A DNA stretch of 64,000 bases, from positions 27,112 through 91,111 of IMG/VR virus record IMGVR_UViG_3300032323_001428; one strand, 5' to 3'. Both the position numbers and the translations under genes were made by a program. This DNA is from a virus. Shown here in pieces: positions 8,273 through 17,657 of the stretch. Every line of letters begins with the position of its first letter. The stretch's first letter is position 1. Below the pieces are notes generated by a model that ran no database searches, was not told the origin of the DNA, and saw only the letters and a list, made by a program, of their open reading frames with translations.

Positions 8273-8301
8273 ATTTTAAAATAAAAAGCAAAAAATGTCA
8301 A
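8273..8301 (-). promoter_or_regulatory. sigma70-like promoter inside the glycan cluster
   Basis: TTGACA (8301-8296, minus strand), 17 nt, TAAAAT (8278-8273). It lies in the only sizeable gap in this part of the operon and would give a start near 8266, just before the fused nucleotidyltransferase gene. It may be an internal early promoter for the lower cassette. Confidence 0.6.
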
Positions 8302-9096
8302 TCAAATAAACATATCTTCGAAAGATTGGTAGTCTGAATAATTTTCTATTCTCAGAACATCACCAAGAACCTTATCAAATGTGTCTATCTTAATATTATT
8401 TAGAATGCACTGAGAATAGACCAATCTACAAGCATCCAATCTAGCCATATGTAAAGAATAATCAGTACCAACCAATTGATTAAAGTTTAACCAAGATTCA
8501 CAAACTGTTTTCATAATACTTGACGACGAAAGAAAAAACATTTCATATACCCTATCTGGACAATAAGATATTCCAGTATTAATATGAAATAAAGTGTCAT
8601 CAATTCTGTCAAAATATTTTTCTATGTCAGTATGAACATGTAAAAAATCTGGTCTGGTTTTAATTGCAATATCATATTTAATTTTATTTTCTTTTTCGTA
8701 TTCTTCAAGTAGTTGGTATGCAGAATACAATTTATATAAAGAAGGAATACTAGTTGCTTTTGAATGATACAAAGTATCTGGACTTTGATTTAAAAATGAT
8801 TTTATTTCACCATTAGATTGATTGTGAATAAATTCTCCATAATCATCTATTGTATATTTTTTAATATTAGGAATTAAGTTAATATGCTCTAAACTGATTG
8901 ATTTGTTTTTTTCTTGATTTTGAATATCTGCTTGTTCCTTTAAAGCATGTTCACTCCAAACAGATATTCCTCTATTATTCCAAGTTGATAAAAATACATC
9001 ACAATTAAATTTTTCAATAAATTGATTTAAATATTTTAATACTTTTGGGTGATCAAAAGTTCTCATTTGACCACAAATTAATAATGCTATTTTCAT
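8302..9096 (-). CDS. Putative glycosyltransferase-like protein, tandem paralogue 1
   Basis: A 264-aa protein starting MKIALLICGQMRTFDHPKV, with CDVFLSTWNN at about residues 34-43 and IAIKTRPDFLH near 147. The opening strand, the xVFLSxW segment and the TRxD motif recur in the next two genes (9096-9761 and 9767-10477), so the three form a diverged tandem family. The TRPD position resembles the Asp-containing metal site of GT-A enzymes. The function is inferred as sugar transfer from the fold-like pattern and position. No named family is claimed. It overlaps the next upstream gene by one base (TAATG). Confidence 0.5.
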   Translation of the reverse strand: MKIALLICGQMRTFDHPKVLKYLNQFIEKFNCDVFLSTWNNRGISVWSEHALKEQADIQNQEKNKSISLEHINLIPNIKKYTIDDYGEFIHNQSNGEIKSFLNQSPDTLYHSKATSIPSLYKLYSAYQLLEEYEKENKIKYDIAIKTRPDFLHVHTDIEKYFDRIDDTLFHINTGISYCPDRVYEMFFLSSSSIMKTVCESWLNFNQLVGTDYSLHMARLDACRLVYSQCILNNIKIDTFDKVLGDVLRIENYSDYQSFEDMFI

Positions 9097-9761
9097 TATA
9101 CAGATGATAAAACTTTATTTCTAACAAAAAACCAACCACCGTGCCTATCATTTGGATCCAAAACAAGCATATTCATATTTTCTTGTCTGTGTTTTACAGA
9201 ACGAAAAACAAGTCGATGTTGACACAATGGCATTTTTTCATCATTCAAATAAAGATCAAGATTTGAATAAATTTTTGTAATGTCTAAAATATCTTGTTTA
9301 TTTCCACAAATAAATTTATTATCAATGTGAGTTGTTAACCATTCGTCTCCAGGAACATATGAAGTGTATAATTCATTCTTATTCAAAGAAAGTTCTTTTA
9401 ATGACATTCCCTTTCCAATAATATCAGTTCTTGTCAAGATCCAATGGTCATAATCATCATCAACAGTTTCAATAAGACTATGAAGTTTATTCATAGAATA
9501 TAAAGGTGACAATGTAACAAATACAGACTTAGTGATTTTGCTTGTATCTATTTCATATAAAAATTCTGTTGAAATATCTACTTGAGGTTCTACAATAATT
9601 CTTTTTGGATTAAAAATAGTCTTGATGTCATTTTCTATTTCAGCATCTCCCCAAAAATGAGCATAATAATCTACATCACAATCTTTATATAATTCTTCAT
9701 TAAAGTCAATCCATTGATCAAAATATCTTGGTTGACCAAAAAAACATACTGCAAGTTTCAT
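9096..9761 (-). CDS. Putative glycosyltransferase-like protein, tandem paralogue 2
   Basis: A 221-aa member of the same tandem trio: MKLAVCFFGQPRYFDQW opening, VDYYAHFWGD in place of VFLSTW, and WILTRTDIIG carrying the TRxD motif near residue 113. The C-terminal part has HRLVFRSVKHR and NDRHGGW. It resembles GT-A-type transferases by layout only. It sits between its two paralogues with spacing of 0-5 nt and is surely co-translated with them. Confidence 0.5.
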   Translation of the reverse strand: MKLAVCFFGQPRYFDQWIDFNEELYKDCDVDYYAHFWGDAEIENDIKTIFNPKRIIVEPQVDISTEFLYEIDTSKITKSVFVTLSPLYSMNKLHSLIETVDDDYDHWILTRTDIIGKGMSLKELSLNKNELYTSYVPGDEWLTTHIDNKFICGNKQDILDITKIYSNLDLYLNDEKMPLCQHRLVFRSVKHRQENMNMLVLDPNDRHGGWFFVRNKVLSSV

Positions 9762-9766
9762 ACTTT

Positions 9767-10477
9767 TTAAAAACTTTTTCTATTTGGATTTGGATCTATA
9801 ACACACCAACCAGTTCTATCAATACCAGAACTAATTTCAATTCTATTTAATCCCATTCTTTCAATATGAATTCCAACAAAACTTTCTGGATGAAAAATAT
9901 TTCCCTCATTCCAATAAGTATCAATATTATCAATCAAAGAAGAGTATTTGTCAATTCCTTGAGAATTGGAAATTGCAATCACATCAGAAGTTCCCAAAGG
10001 ATGAACAGTTTTAAAATCCCAAGCAGTTGGTATTAATATACTACCACTTTTTGCTAATTGAAGTTCTTCGTTGGATATTGTTCCATACCAACTTAAATCA
10101 GTCCTAGATTTTATAACAACATCATAACAAAAATTATTTTCAGTTTGATATTTATTTTTGAGTTGATTACAAAGTTTAACATTATAAATCCCACTCAACC
10201 AAGTTTTTGGTGTTACTTCTGGTCTTTTATTTTGATTAAAAATTTCATCATTTGAGTGAATTTCTTTCCTTACATTTTCATTATATTCTTTAAGAATATA
10301 TTTCTTTGGTTTCCAAAAATTTTCAATTTTTTCTTTACAATATTCAATTCCTTTGTTATTTGGATAACCAGAAAAAAATACATCTGGCAAAAGAGGATCT
10401 AAAATATTTTCTTTTAAACTTGGATACATATCCTCAAATGTATCCAATCTCCCAACTAATAAAAGAGCAATTTTCAT
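9767..10477 (-). CDS. Putative glycosyltransferase-like protein, tandem paralogue 3
   Basis: A 236-aa third member of the trio. It has MKIALLLVGRLDTFEDM at the start, PDVFFSGYPNN (about 31-41) and VVIKSRTDLSWYG with the same Arg-Thr-Asp motif. It ends CVIDPNPNRKSF, parallel to the DPNDRHGGW end of paralogue 2. Its ATG overlaps the stop of the methyltransferase gene (10474-10477, ATGA). The role is inferred as for the other two; each may add a different residue of a glycan chain. Confidence 0.5.
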   Translation of the reverse strand: MKIALLLVGRLDTFEDMYPSLKENILDPLLPDVFFSGYPNNKGIEYCKEKIENFWKPKKYILKEYNENVRKEIHSNDEIFNQNKRPEVTPKTWLSGIYNVKLCNQLKNKYQTENNFCYDVVIKSRTDLSWYGTISNEELQLAKSGSILIPTAWDFKTVHPLGTSDVIAISNSQGIDKYSSLIDNIDTYWNEGNIFHPESFVGIHIERMGLNRIEISSGIDRTGWCVIDPNPNRKSF

Positions 10478-11586
10478 ATAAAAATTGCAGTACTATTAAT
10501 CTCCAAAATACCATTTTTAATTTCTTCATCATAAGATCCAGACCTCAAAACAATTTTTGGAGAATCAATTCCAGAAAGACATTTTGGAGATTTTACAGTA
10601 ATGTTTGTTCCATACATCCTTTTCTCTTGTTTATTAAAATCATTATCAAGGATATTGATAATTTGATTTTCATTAATTCCCATAGAAATTAAATATTGAG
10701 AAAAAATATGAGCACCAAAAAGGTAAAATTTTTCTCCGTTTAATGTTGAATTAATATACTCAACATCATCAATCAGATTTTTAACATAATCATTAAACAT
10801 TGGTTTAATGTATGAAAAATCAAACTCATATGAGGAATTATTTTTTTTCTTTTTTACTGCTTTTATAAAAATTGAATGATTGTCAATTTCCTTTTCTTCT
10901 ATTTCAAAATCATATTTACACAAAATATATTCCAACACATATTCATCAATATAAAAAGTATGTTCAAAATTAAGTGTATTTAAATATCCCATAGAAAGCC
11001 AGTGCTTCATATTTGGTATTGAAATATATTGAATACCACCAATCTCTAAAATTGAATTTATTTTATTAAAAAATGTATGTGGTTCATAAACGTGTTCACA
11101 AAGATGAGAATGAATTACTGCATCAAATTTTTGATTAAATTCAAACTCTTCAAAAAAACCACGAAAGAATTTAACTCTAGAATCTTTACTTTTTTGTTCT
11201 GATGGTTCAATAATGTTCCAATAAAAATCTTCATTAGTAGAAATAAAATGATCTACTAGTTTTCCTGTAGCTCCACCTATTTCTAAAATATTTTTTGGAT
11301 TACTTTTTTTGATAAAATCAGCAAATTTTTTATGATGCAATCCCCAAGTTTTTCCTACAGTTCCTGGTGTATGGTGATTATAATAAAGAAGATCTAGAGG
11401 AAGTAATTTCATCAATTGAATTATTCCTTTGTCTGATATCCCCCATTTCATATCATAATATTGATCTGGTGCATTGTCATCAAAATCAACACAACCCATA
11501 AAAATAGGAAAATTTTTAAAAGTAAAAACTTCTGTTAAATTTTTATCTTCAGTAATTGCACAATTTTTTCTTGTAATAATATTCAT
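10474..11586 (-). CDS. SAM-dependent (sugar C-) methyltransferase
   Basis: A protein of about 370 aa with a central class I methyltransferase domain: motif I NILEIGGATGKLVD, then WNIIEPS and the post-motif FDAVIHSHLCEHV. The C-terminal third (YLFGAHIFSQYLI...IINILDNDFNKQ...VLRSGSYDEEI) resembles the C-terminal domain of sugar C-methyltransferases of the NovU/TylC type. The usual N-terminal zinc-binding cysteines are mostly absent (only NCAIT). It may methylate a nucleotide-linked sugar, but O-methylation cannot be excluded. The start is set at the ATG 11586; a TTG 21 nt upstream is in frame. Confidence 0.75.
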   Translation of the reverse strand: MNIITRKNCAITEDKNLTEVFTFKNFPIFMGCVDFDDNAPDQYYDMKWGISDKGIIQLMKLLPLDLLYYNHHTPGTVGKTWGLHHKKFADFIKKSNPKNILEIGGATGKLVDHFISTNEDFYWNIIEPSEQKSKDSRVKFFRGFFEEFEFNQKFDAVIHSHLCEHVYEPHTFFNKINSILEIGGIQYISIPNMKHWLSMGYLNTLNFEHTFYIDEYVLEYILCKYDFEIEEKEIDNHSIFIKAVKKKKNNSSYEFDFSYIKPMFNDYVKNLIDDVEYINSTLNGEKFYLFGAHIFSQYLISMGINENQIINILDNDFNKQEKRMYGTNITVKSPKCLSGIDSPKIVLRSGSYDEEIKNGILEINSTAIFI

Positions 11587-11620
11587 AATTTTTTTCTTAT
11601 TATCCAAATTGAATATTTTT

Positions 11621-12409
11621 TCATATTAATTTGCATTTAGGTTTCCATTCGAATGATGTTGATACCCTGCGAGTTTCTACATGAAGATAAGATTTGGATT
11701 CTTTTCTTGAAAGTTTTAGATTTACATACCCAGATGAAGTAATTATATCCAAAAGTTGTTTAATAGTCAAACTTTGAGATCCAACCACAAACATATCATG
11801 TTTGATATACAAATTTTTTTCTATACACTTTTCAATTAAATCTACTAAATCATCAACGTGTATTATATCTATTCTAGTATCAAAATTTGTATATAAGTCT
11901 ATAACATTATCTGTATTTACACTACTAATAAGTTTGTCAACTAAACCATTAATTCTATTTGATGGTAGTGATTTTCCTCCCCATACATTAGACACTCTTA
12001 ATGCGATAGTGTCACATTCAACTGTTTTTAAAATATTTTCAACTTGTAATTTAAGGTCACCATAAAGAGTATTTGGATTTACCAATGAATTTTCATCAAC
12101 TGTTCTTTCGTGATTTACATACAATCCACCAGCAGTAGAAATAAAAATAATTTTCCCGTTTGGATTTTTCTTTGAATAAAAATCAAATATTTTTTTACTA
12201 TTAATTACATCATTTTTTACAAATTTTTCAAATTCATCGTAAGTATTTCTTGTAGTTGAAGACCATGCTAAATGAATAAGACATGAATTTTCATGAGAAT
12301 CAAATACATCTTGAGGTTCATCTCGATATGAAACTTTAGTAACAAGTTGTTTACATAATTCTAAAAATCTCTTACCAATTAGACCACTACATCCAGTAAC
12401 GTAAATCAT
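11621..12409 (-). CDS. NAD(P)-dependent sugar reductase/epimerase (SDR)
   Basis: A 262-aa extended SDR of short type. The NAD(P) motif is VTGCSGLIGKRF, with IHLAW following, FISTAGGLY as the Ser segment and the catalytic YxxxK in LYGDLK. RVSNVWG and DIIHVDDLVDLI are typical of nucleotide-sugar 4-reductases and epimerases such as dTDP-4-dehydrorhamnose reductase. It lies directly downstream of a GT gene and upstream of the methyltransferase, so the two may act on the same 4-keto sugar. The exact substrate cannot be read. Confidence 0.75.
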   Translation of the reverse strand: MIYVTGCSGLIGKRFLELCKQLVTKVSYRDEPQDVFDSHENSCLIHLAWSSTTRNTYDEFEKFVKNDVINSKKIFDFYSKKNPNGKIIFISTAGGLYVNHERTVDENSLVNPNTLYGDLKLQVENILKTVECDTIALRVSNVWGGKSLPSNRINGLVDKLISSVNTDNVIDLYTNFDTRIDIIHVDDLVDLIEKCIEKNLYIKHDMFVVGSQSLTIKQLLDIITSSGYVNLKLSRKESKSYLHVETRRVSTSFEWKPKCKLI

Positions 12410-12418
12410 AAAATTCCT

Positions 12419-13147
12419 CTATCTTATTCTTGTTGCCCATATTGGATATTGCTTTCCGTCAATATTCCAGTTTGGGTGCCAATATGTTTCGTCTTGAATA
12501 CAATAAAAATTATGTTTTTTACTCAATAAAGAAAAAATAGATTGATCAAATCTATGTTCTCCTTTAAAAGTTTTATGATTTGGTATTACTGATTCAGAAT
12601 CATCGATATAATGATAATTATTTTCTGTTCCTATTAGTTTACACTCATCGATAATGGATCTATTTTCTTTAGTATTTTTTAAAAAATATGTGGTCGAACA
12701 TCTTTGTCCTGTATGAAAATAATTTTCATCATTTGGAAATATTTTAAAGTATGTATCTGATTTTGTATACTCTCTTTCTAAATGAAAAATATCAAAACAC
12801 AAAGAACCATTTTCCATTACAGTATCATAATACTCACACATTCTTTTTTTTCCACCAACATTAAAAGTACATCCAACATCAGCATAACAAATAACATCAT
12901 CTTCTGGAATTGATTTCATCAATTCAGATATTAAAAAAAATTTCCAAATCCAAAAACCATATGCTCTTGTAGATTCCATAAAATTTTTATGCTCTAAAAG
13001 TTCATTACAATAATCAAAACAATTTTTTTCAGAGAACAAATTAATAGATTTGAAAACTCCTAAATTCAATGCTTCATTATGAAATCTATTTCTAGTAGAA
13101 GCATATTTTTGTTCTGGAGAACAAAACGAAATTAAATGTAAATTCAT
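12419..13147 (-). CDS. Putative GT-A glycosyltransferase
   Basis: A 242-aa protein with ASTRNRFHNEA near the N-terminus, GFWIWKFFLI, then DVICYADVGC (a DxD-like acidic site, about 86-95) and a C-terminal HRFDQSIFSLLSKKH. This resembles a group of GT-A-like proteins found in glycan clusters of bacteria and large viruses. No CAZy family is assigned with confidence. It overlaps the GT10 gene by ATGA (13144-13147) and so is coupled to fucosyl transfer. Confidence 0.55.
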   Translation of the reverse strand: MNLHLISFCSPEQKYASTRNRFHNEALNLGVFKSINLFSEKNCFDYCNELLEHKNFMESTRAYGFWIWKFFLISELMKSIPEDDVICYADVGCTFNVGGKKRMCEYYDTVMENGSLCFDIFHLEREYTKSDTYFKIFPNDENYFHTGQRCSTTYFLKNTKENRSIIDECKLIGTENNYHYIDDSESVIPNHKTFKGEHRFDQSIFSLLSKKHNFYCIQDETYWHPNWNIDGKQYPIWATRIR

Positions 13148-13989
13148 TTTAAAATTTTATAAAGATTTTTAATTAATGGTTCAAGAGAAATTTTATTTTC
13201 AAATAAAGGTTCAGAGTTTATTCTATCATACAATTCTCTATTTGTATCAATTTCTTTAATTGTTTCAATCACTTCTTCATCAGACATATTTACTGTATTG
13301 ATAAAAGACTTTGGATTAAAATCTTTACAAACAGTTTCGTCCCCATAATAAATTGGAATGTTTCCAGCAATTTTTCCGTGAAGTAATTTTTCAGTATGAT
13401 ATCCTGGTGAAATAGAATTTTCATAACAAAGAGAAAACTTATAGTTTGAAATCAAATCTAATTTATGTTTTTCTCCATCTGGTAAATTATATTCTGGATT
13501 TGCTTTACCAAAAATATCTACCCTTTTATACTCAGAAATTTTTTGAATTGCATTAAGTCTTGACTCAACCATTTTACCAAAAACAATTGAACAAAACTTA
13601 TCTTTTGGTTTTTGGGTAAATTCATTTTCACCATAAAGATAAGATTCGGGAATCAACCATTCTGGATTTAAATATGTTTTTACATTAAACCAATCAATAT
13701 AAAGATACCAAAGAGGAAGACGAAAGTTCTTTCCTTCATAATCATCAAAATCAAATGTGAGTGAATAATCACATTTTTTAAAATTTGGTCTTTGATTTTC
13801 TCCAGTAAAAAATATTTTTTTACAATTTTTATATAAATTGTTTTCCATACCAAAAACACTGAAGAACATTACATCAGCATCTTCTGGATGTACAACTTCA
13901 ACATTCTCAAAAGATTGTTTTAGAAGATTAATAAAAAAGTTATTGCTTGGGTCAAAAGGAGACCAAAAATCAGAGAAGCATATTTTCAT
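13144..13989 (-). CDS. GT10-type alpha-fucosyltransferase
   Basis: A 281-aa protein with the diagnostic C-terminal GT10 region: FSLCYENSISPGYHTEKL followed by GKIAGNIPIYYGD. These residues bind GDP-fucose in alpha-1,3/1,4-fucosyltransferases. The N-terminal half has DVMFFSVFG and FFTGENQRPNF, the latter typical of the family. The donor supply is encoded in the same operon (Gmd and Fcl, 17654-19595), which strongly supports fucose transfer. The acceptor glycan is unknown. Fucosylation could decorate the host surface to block other phages, or modify a virion glycan. Confidence 0.85.
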   Translation of the reverse strand: MKICFSDFWSPFDPSNNFFINLLKQSFENVEVVHPEDADVMFFSVFGMENNLYKNCKKIFFTGENQRPNFKKCDYSLTFDFDDYEGKNFRLPLWYLYIDWFNVKTYLNPEWLIPESYLYGENEFTQKPKDKFCSIVFGKMVESRLNAIQKISEYKRVDIFGKANPEYNLPDGEKHKLDLISNYKFSLCYENSISPGYHTEKLLHGKIAGNIPIYYGDETVCKDFNPKSFINTVNMSDEEVIETIKEIDTNRELYDRINSEPLFENKISLEPLIKNLYKILK

Positions 13990-13997
13990 AATTAAAA

Positions 13998-15380
13998 TTA
14001 ATTTATATTATTTGAATTCCAGTAATTACCAGAAATAGCAGAACAAAAATCTAGACTTTGTATAGCCAAAGATGGTTCAAACCAATAATTATTTAAATTG
14101 AACTTTTCAATCAAATAATTATAAAAATGATCTGAAGGTAGATTAATATCAGATATACAATCTATTACCTTATTTACCATAGATCCACTAACTAAGAATG
14201 CGTGAGTACATCTAGATCCTCTGTTAGTTTTATAAACATATGTACCTTCAATATTTGGTTCGTGTAAATTCAAACAAGATCCAACCCAAGCAATATCCCA
14301 ATCATCTGGAAGTTGAGATATAAAAAGATTGCAATAATTTACAAAATCATCACATAACGTAACATCATCTTCCAAAATTAAAGTTATTTGATATTGTTTT
14401 TTGAAAATATCTTTTAATATGGATACGTGTTTTAATGCTAACGATCTCTCAGAATTTTGAGCATTATCATCATAATAATCTAATCCTTTTTTCCAATCTT
14501 TGAACACTTTGGGATATTCTTTTTCTATCTCTTCAATATTCCATTCAGTTTTATCAAAATTTTCTACAAATTCATGTCTATAAATTTTTTCTTCTTTAAA
14601 TTGTTCCAGGATAGATTTTTTTCTTTCCTCTAATTTTTTATAATGACAAATATAAACATTATCAACATTTAACTTTGGATGCAAAAGTTCTTTCTTTGCT
14701 AATTCATTTCTCCAAGGTTCTTTCTCAAAATAAAGATATTCACTTTCTGGAAATTTAAAAGTAAATTTATTATTATAATCAATTCCGTAAATTCTATAAG
14801 AAATTAACTCTTTTGAAAAAGTTATATCAGTATTATGATCAATATTATTAAAATTTAAATTCTCACCAAACAAATCGTAGTGCAATGACATTATTGCCTT
14901 GGAATAAACCTGAGGTCCTGTCATTTGTAATATATCATTTGGATATGAATTATTTTGAATATTATCAACAACCAATTCAATAACTTTTTTTAGAATTGGA
15001 TGTTCTTTATCAAAAATCAAAGCCCATTGAACGAAGGTGTTTGGGTTAGTTTCTGCTGTGATAATAGCAGTATCATTTTCTTGTATAAGTTTATTTAAAG
15101 AAACATCAATAGATGAGTCCAAATCCACATATACTCCACCGTATTTGTAAAGAACTAAATATCTCCAAAAATCAACTTTTGCCACAGGAACATTCAATCT
15201 ATTAAAGCATTCCGATACTTCTCCTGGATAAAAAGTATTTACAAATTCATCAATTTCAGAATCAGTATAAAGTTGATAGTTATATTCAGAATTTAAACTC
15301 CTCATATTATCAACTTTTTTTTGTATTTCTGGATGAAGATCTTTAGTTATCCAAGACTGAAATATATTTTTAGGTATCAT
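13998..15380 (-). CDS. Two-domain glycosyltransferase: GT32-like plus GT25-like
   Basis: A protein of about 460 aa with two catalytic domains. Residues 1-210 match GT32 (OCH1/TcdB-related): IPKNIFQSWITKDLHPE, VDFWRYLVLYKYGG and the DxD-type VYVDLDSS. Residues 230-430 match GT25 (LPS glycosyltransferase): ICHYKKLEERKKSI, NSERSLALKHVSI, LILEDDVTL and a later SRCTHAFLVSG. One chain could therefore add two successive sugars. The start is the ATG at 15380 (ATGA overlap with the upstream stop); the longer frame starts TTG. The GT25 domain keeps the LEDD acidic site. Which donors are used is unknown. Confidence 0.85.
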   Translation of the reverse strand: MIPKNIFQSWITKDLHPEIQKKVDNMRSLNSEYNYQLYTDSEIDEFVNTFYPGEVSECFNRLNVPVAKVDFWRYLVLYKYGGVYVDLDSSIDVSLNKLIQENDTAIITAETNPNTFVQWALIFDKEHPILKKVIELVVDNIQNNSYPNDILQMTGPQVYSKAIMSLHYDLFGENLNFNNIDHNTDITFSKELISYRIYGIDYNNKFTFKFPESEYLYFEKEPWRNELAKKELLHPKLNVDNVYICHYKKLEERKKSILEQFKEEKIYRHEFVENFDKTEWNIEEIEKEYPKVFKDWKKGLDYYDDNAQNSERSLALKHVSILKDIFKKQYQITLILEDDVTLCDDFVNYCNLFISQLPDDWDIAWVGSCLNLHEPNIEGTYVYKTNRGSRCTHAFLVSGSMVNKVIDCISDINLPSDHFYNYLIEKFNLNNYWFEPSLAIQSLDFCSAISGNYWNSNNIN

Positions 15381-16138
15381 AACCACCAATTAAGTTTATC
15401 ATTTATTGCCAAATTGCTTGGTCCTGTATAGTTTGGATAATCCAAACCATCCAAAGGATATGGTTTAGTTTCTTTATGTATAGTAACATAATTTCCCTTA
15501 TCAGTATGAATGCACATATCTTTTCTTAGATAAGAACATTCAATTACATCAGGAAAATCTTCAAATGGGTTGGCACCATTATTAACGTGAATATGATACA
15601 AATAGAAATGTTTATTTAATTTTTCAAACATTCTAATGACAGACTCACCATTATCATTAAGTGCCCTACCACCATTCTGAGGTACTCCTTCCACAATACG
15701 ATTTTCACCACCTATCCAGTGAATTTCAATAGAAATCTGAGAAAACTTTAAAAGATTTTCTTCTTTCATATTAGGCAAAATCTCATATTCACCTCCTTCT
15801 ATGTCAATACACATCAAAAGATTGGTATCATTTACCAAATCAAGTTCATCATCAAAAACTTCTGATGTTACATAAATTTGTTTAAATCGATAGTTTGGGT
15901 GCTCATTGTGGTAAAAAGGTTCTGCATCATACATGTGTATAATTTTTCCCATTTGTGCCAATTGAAAATCGGATCCACAAACTGGTCCTATTCCAAGTGA
16001 ATAAACATCACTAGTTCTCAATAATGGTTCTTGATAAATTACATATCCACCATCACAAGGAGGACCAATTCTCATCTTGGTAAAACCAAGATCATAAGGA
16101 GTAAGTAATTCTTTCAACTTATCATAATATGTTTTCAT
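15377..16138 (-). CDS. FkbM-like methyltransferase
   Basis: A 253-aa protein resembling FkbM-type and related methyltransferases. GPPCDGGYVIYQE near the N-terminus is followed by YSLGIGPVCGSDFQLA (SAM-binding glycine region), MYDAEP and the characteristic LMCIDIEGGEYEIL. Later IEIHWIGG and HIHVNNGANP resemble proteins of the same group. The probable role is O-methylation of a sugar in the glycan. It overlaps both neighbours by 4 nt. Confidence 0.7.
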   Translation of the reverse strand: MKTYYDKLKELLTPYDLGFTKMRIGPPCDGGYVIYQEPLLRTSDVYSLGIGPVCGSDFQLAQMGKIIHMYDAEPFYHNEHPNYRFKQIYVTSEVFDDELDLVNDTNLLMCIDIEGGEYEILPNMKEENLLKFSQISIEIHWIGGENRIVEGVPQNGGRALNDNGESVIRMFEKLNKHFYLYHIHVNNGANPFEDFPDVIECSYLRKDMCIHTDKGNYVTIHKETKPYPLDGLDYPNYTGPSNLAINDKLNWWL

Positions 16139-17004
16139 GAACTAATCCTCTTTATAATTTTTTTAAACATACCTTCAAGAGTAAAATACTCTTCATAAAC
16201 TTTTTTTCCATTTTCTAATAGATTATTATATTCTACATCAGAAATAGATTTTAGTATAGTATCAATATCTTCAATCTCATCTTCATTTACTGGAACACAA
16301 AAATCATCCCAATCCAATTCATCAGTCCAAGGAAGATAATGAACATCTGAAATATAAACTGGAACAGTTCCTAATTGAAGAATTTCATACATTCTAAAAC
16401 TACTCTTCCCATAACCTCTTGGAGCAAGTCCAAATTTGCTGGAGCAGGTTATGTCCAGAAACTTCTTAAAGTTGTCCATAGGGACTGTCGTAGACCAGTT
16501 TCCGGCAGAAATCTCATACCCTTCCTTTCCAGATAAATGATTACACATATCCATACGAATAGGATGAGTATTTCTAGAACCAACAAAAGAAGCAAGAATA
16601 GTTTTTTCTTTATTTGGAATTAATTCTTTTGGAATAGAACTACAAATCAAAGGAATTGGAATAATATTATCACCTTCACGATTTCCACCAGCAGAAAAAA
16701 TTAAAGTATCTTCTGGAAATTTTTCAAAAGGTCCATCATCAAATTGAGATACTGTAAAATATTTCCCATTAGATGAAAGAACTGAATCCAATTGCTCTTG
16801 AACGTTTTCGTATTGCTGTCCTGCAAACATCGAATTGCAAAAATTATTCGTCCAAAAGACATCAATATACTGTCTATCTGTTTGAATATTTTCCTCATTC
16901 CACCTCCTAAAGAAATACTCTTCAAGATATTCTCCAGTATGATAAGGAGGATATGTTGGAGAAATAGATGCGGGTCTTAACGCATCATTATTCATAAGAA
17001 CCAT
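16135..17004 (-). CDS. Exostosin-like glycosyltransferase (GT47-type)
   Basis: A 289-aa protein with the exostosin GT47 signature in its C-terminal half: KFGLAPRGYGKSSFRMYE followed by LQLGTVPVYISD and LPWTDELDW. The N-terminal half includes SQFDDGPFEKFP and LASFVGSRNTHPIR, also typical of the family. It probably transfers a hexose or hexuronic acid in the glycan pathway. A strong AAGGAGG is 7 nt before the ATG at 17004, so this start is preferred over the in-frame ATG at 16995 that overlaps the upstream stop. Confidence 0.8.
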   Translation of the reverse strand: MVLMNNDALRPASISPTYPPYHTGEYLEEYFFRRWNEENIQTDRQYIDVFWTNNFCNSMFAGQQYENVQEQLDSVLSSNGKYFTVSQFDDGPFEKFPEDTLIFSAGGNREGDNIIPIPLICSSIPKELIPNKEKTILASFVGSRNTHPIRMDMCNHLSGKEGYEISAGNWSTTVPMDNFKKFLDITCSSKFGLAPRGYGKSSFRMYEILQLGTVPVYISDVHYLPWTDELDWDDFCVPVNEDEIEDIDTILKSISDVEYNNLLENGKKVYEEYFTLEGMFKKIIKRISS

Positions 17005-17657
17005 AATTTTTCCTCCTTAAATTTTTTAGTCTTTTCTTCTACACCTACCATCCAATTATTATGGACTATTACGGCATTTTTTTTCTTTCCTTCATTGTAA
17101 TATACATGTCCGTTGGGAAACAAGTCTGGACTCAATATTGCAATATAATCTCTGTAATTTTTTAAAGCAATCTCATTTACAATTAGTTGGTCGTCTTCAA
17201 TTTCATTAGATCCACACTCATTCACCAAAGATTCACATTCTTTAGTATCATTAAAAACCATAAATCCAGAACAAAGAGTAGATCCTGGACTGTCCGATTG
17301 AAATAAAACTTCTTCATTTCCTTCAATCAATTCAATTGGATTTTCAACAAATACAATATCAGTATCTACCCAACAAAGATTCTTATTTTCTTGGTAAATT
17401 TTTTTAATAAGAGACCATTTGATTTTAACAATATTTCTAAAACCACTTTCTTTATCAAAAGTCCAATCTTGATACTCTGTGATTGGTTGATCTATATGAA
17501 GAAAAGCATTTTTATATTTTTTTAAATTTTCATATGCATTTAAATCCAAACAAGCAATATAAAAATCATCAATATCAATTCCCACATTTTTAGCAGAAAT
17601 CAACATGTTCTTACAGATGTCTATACATCCACTATTTAAAAATGTAAGGAATTTCAT
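16992..17657 (-). CDS. Nucleotide-diphospho-sugar transferase (GT77-like)
   Basis: A 221-aa protein resembling the nucleotide-diphospho-sugar transferase family (GT77-like). CWVDTDIVFVENP carries a DxD metal site near residue 98, followed by LCSGFMVFND, EDDQLIVNEIA and the C-terminal VIVHNNWM. These match the order seen in that family. Donor and acceptor are unknown. It overlaps the Fcl gene by ATGA (17654-17657), so it is translated directly after GDP-fucose synthesis. Confidence 0.7.
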   Translation of the reverse strand: MKFLTFLNSGCIDICKNMLISAKNVGIDIDDFYIACLDLNAYENLKKYKNAFLHIDQPITEYQDWTFDKESGFRNIVKIKWSLIKKIYQENKNLCWVDTDIVFVENPIELIEGNEEVLFQSDSPGSTLCSGFMVFNDTKECESLVNECGSNEIEDDQLIVNEIALKNYRDYIAILSPDLFPNGHVYYNEGKKKNAVIVHNNWMVGVEEKTKKFKEEKLWFL

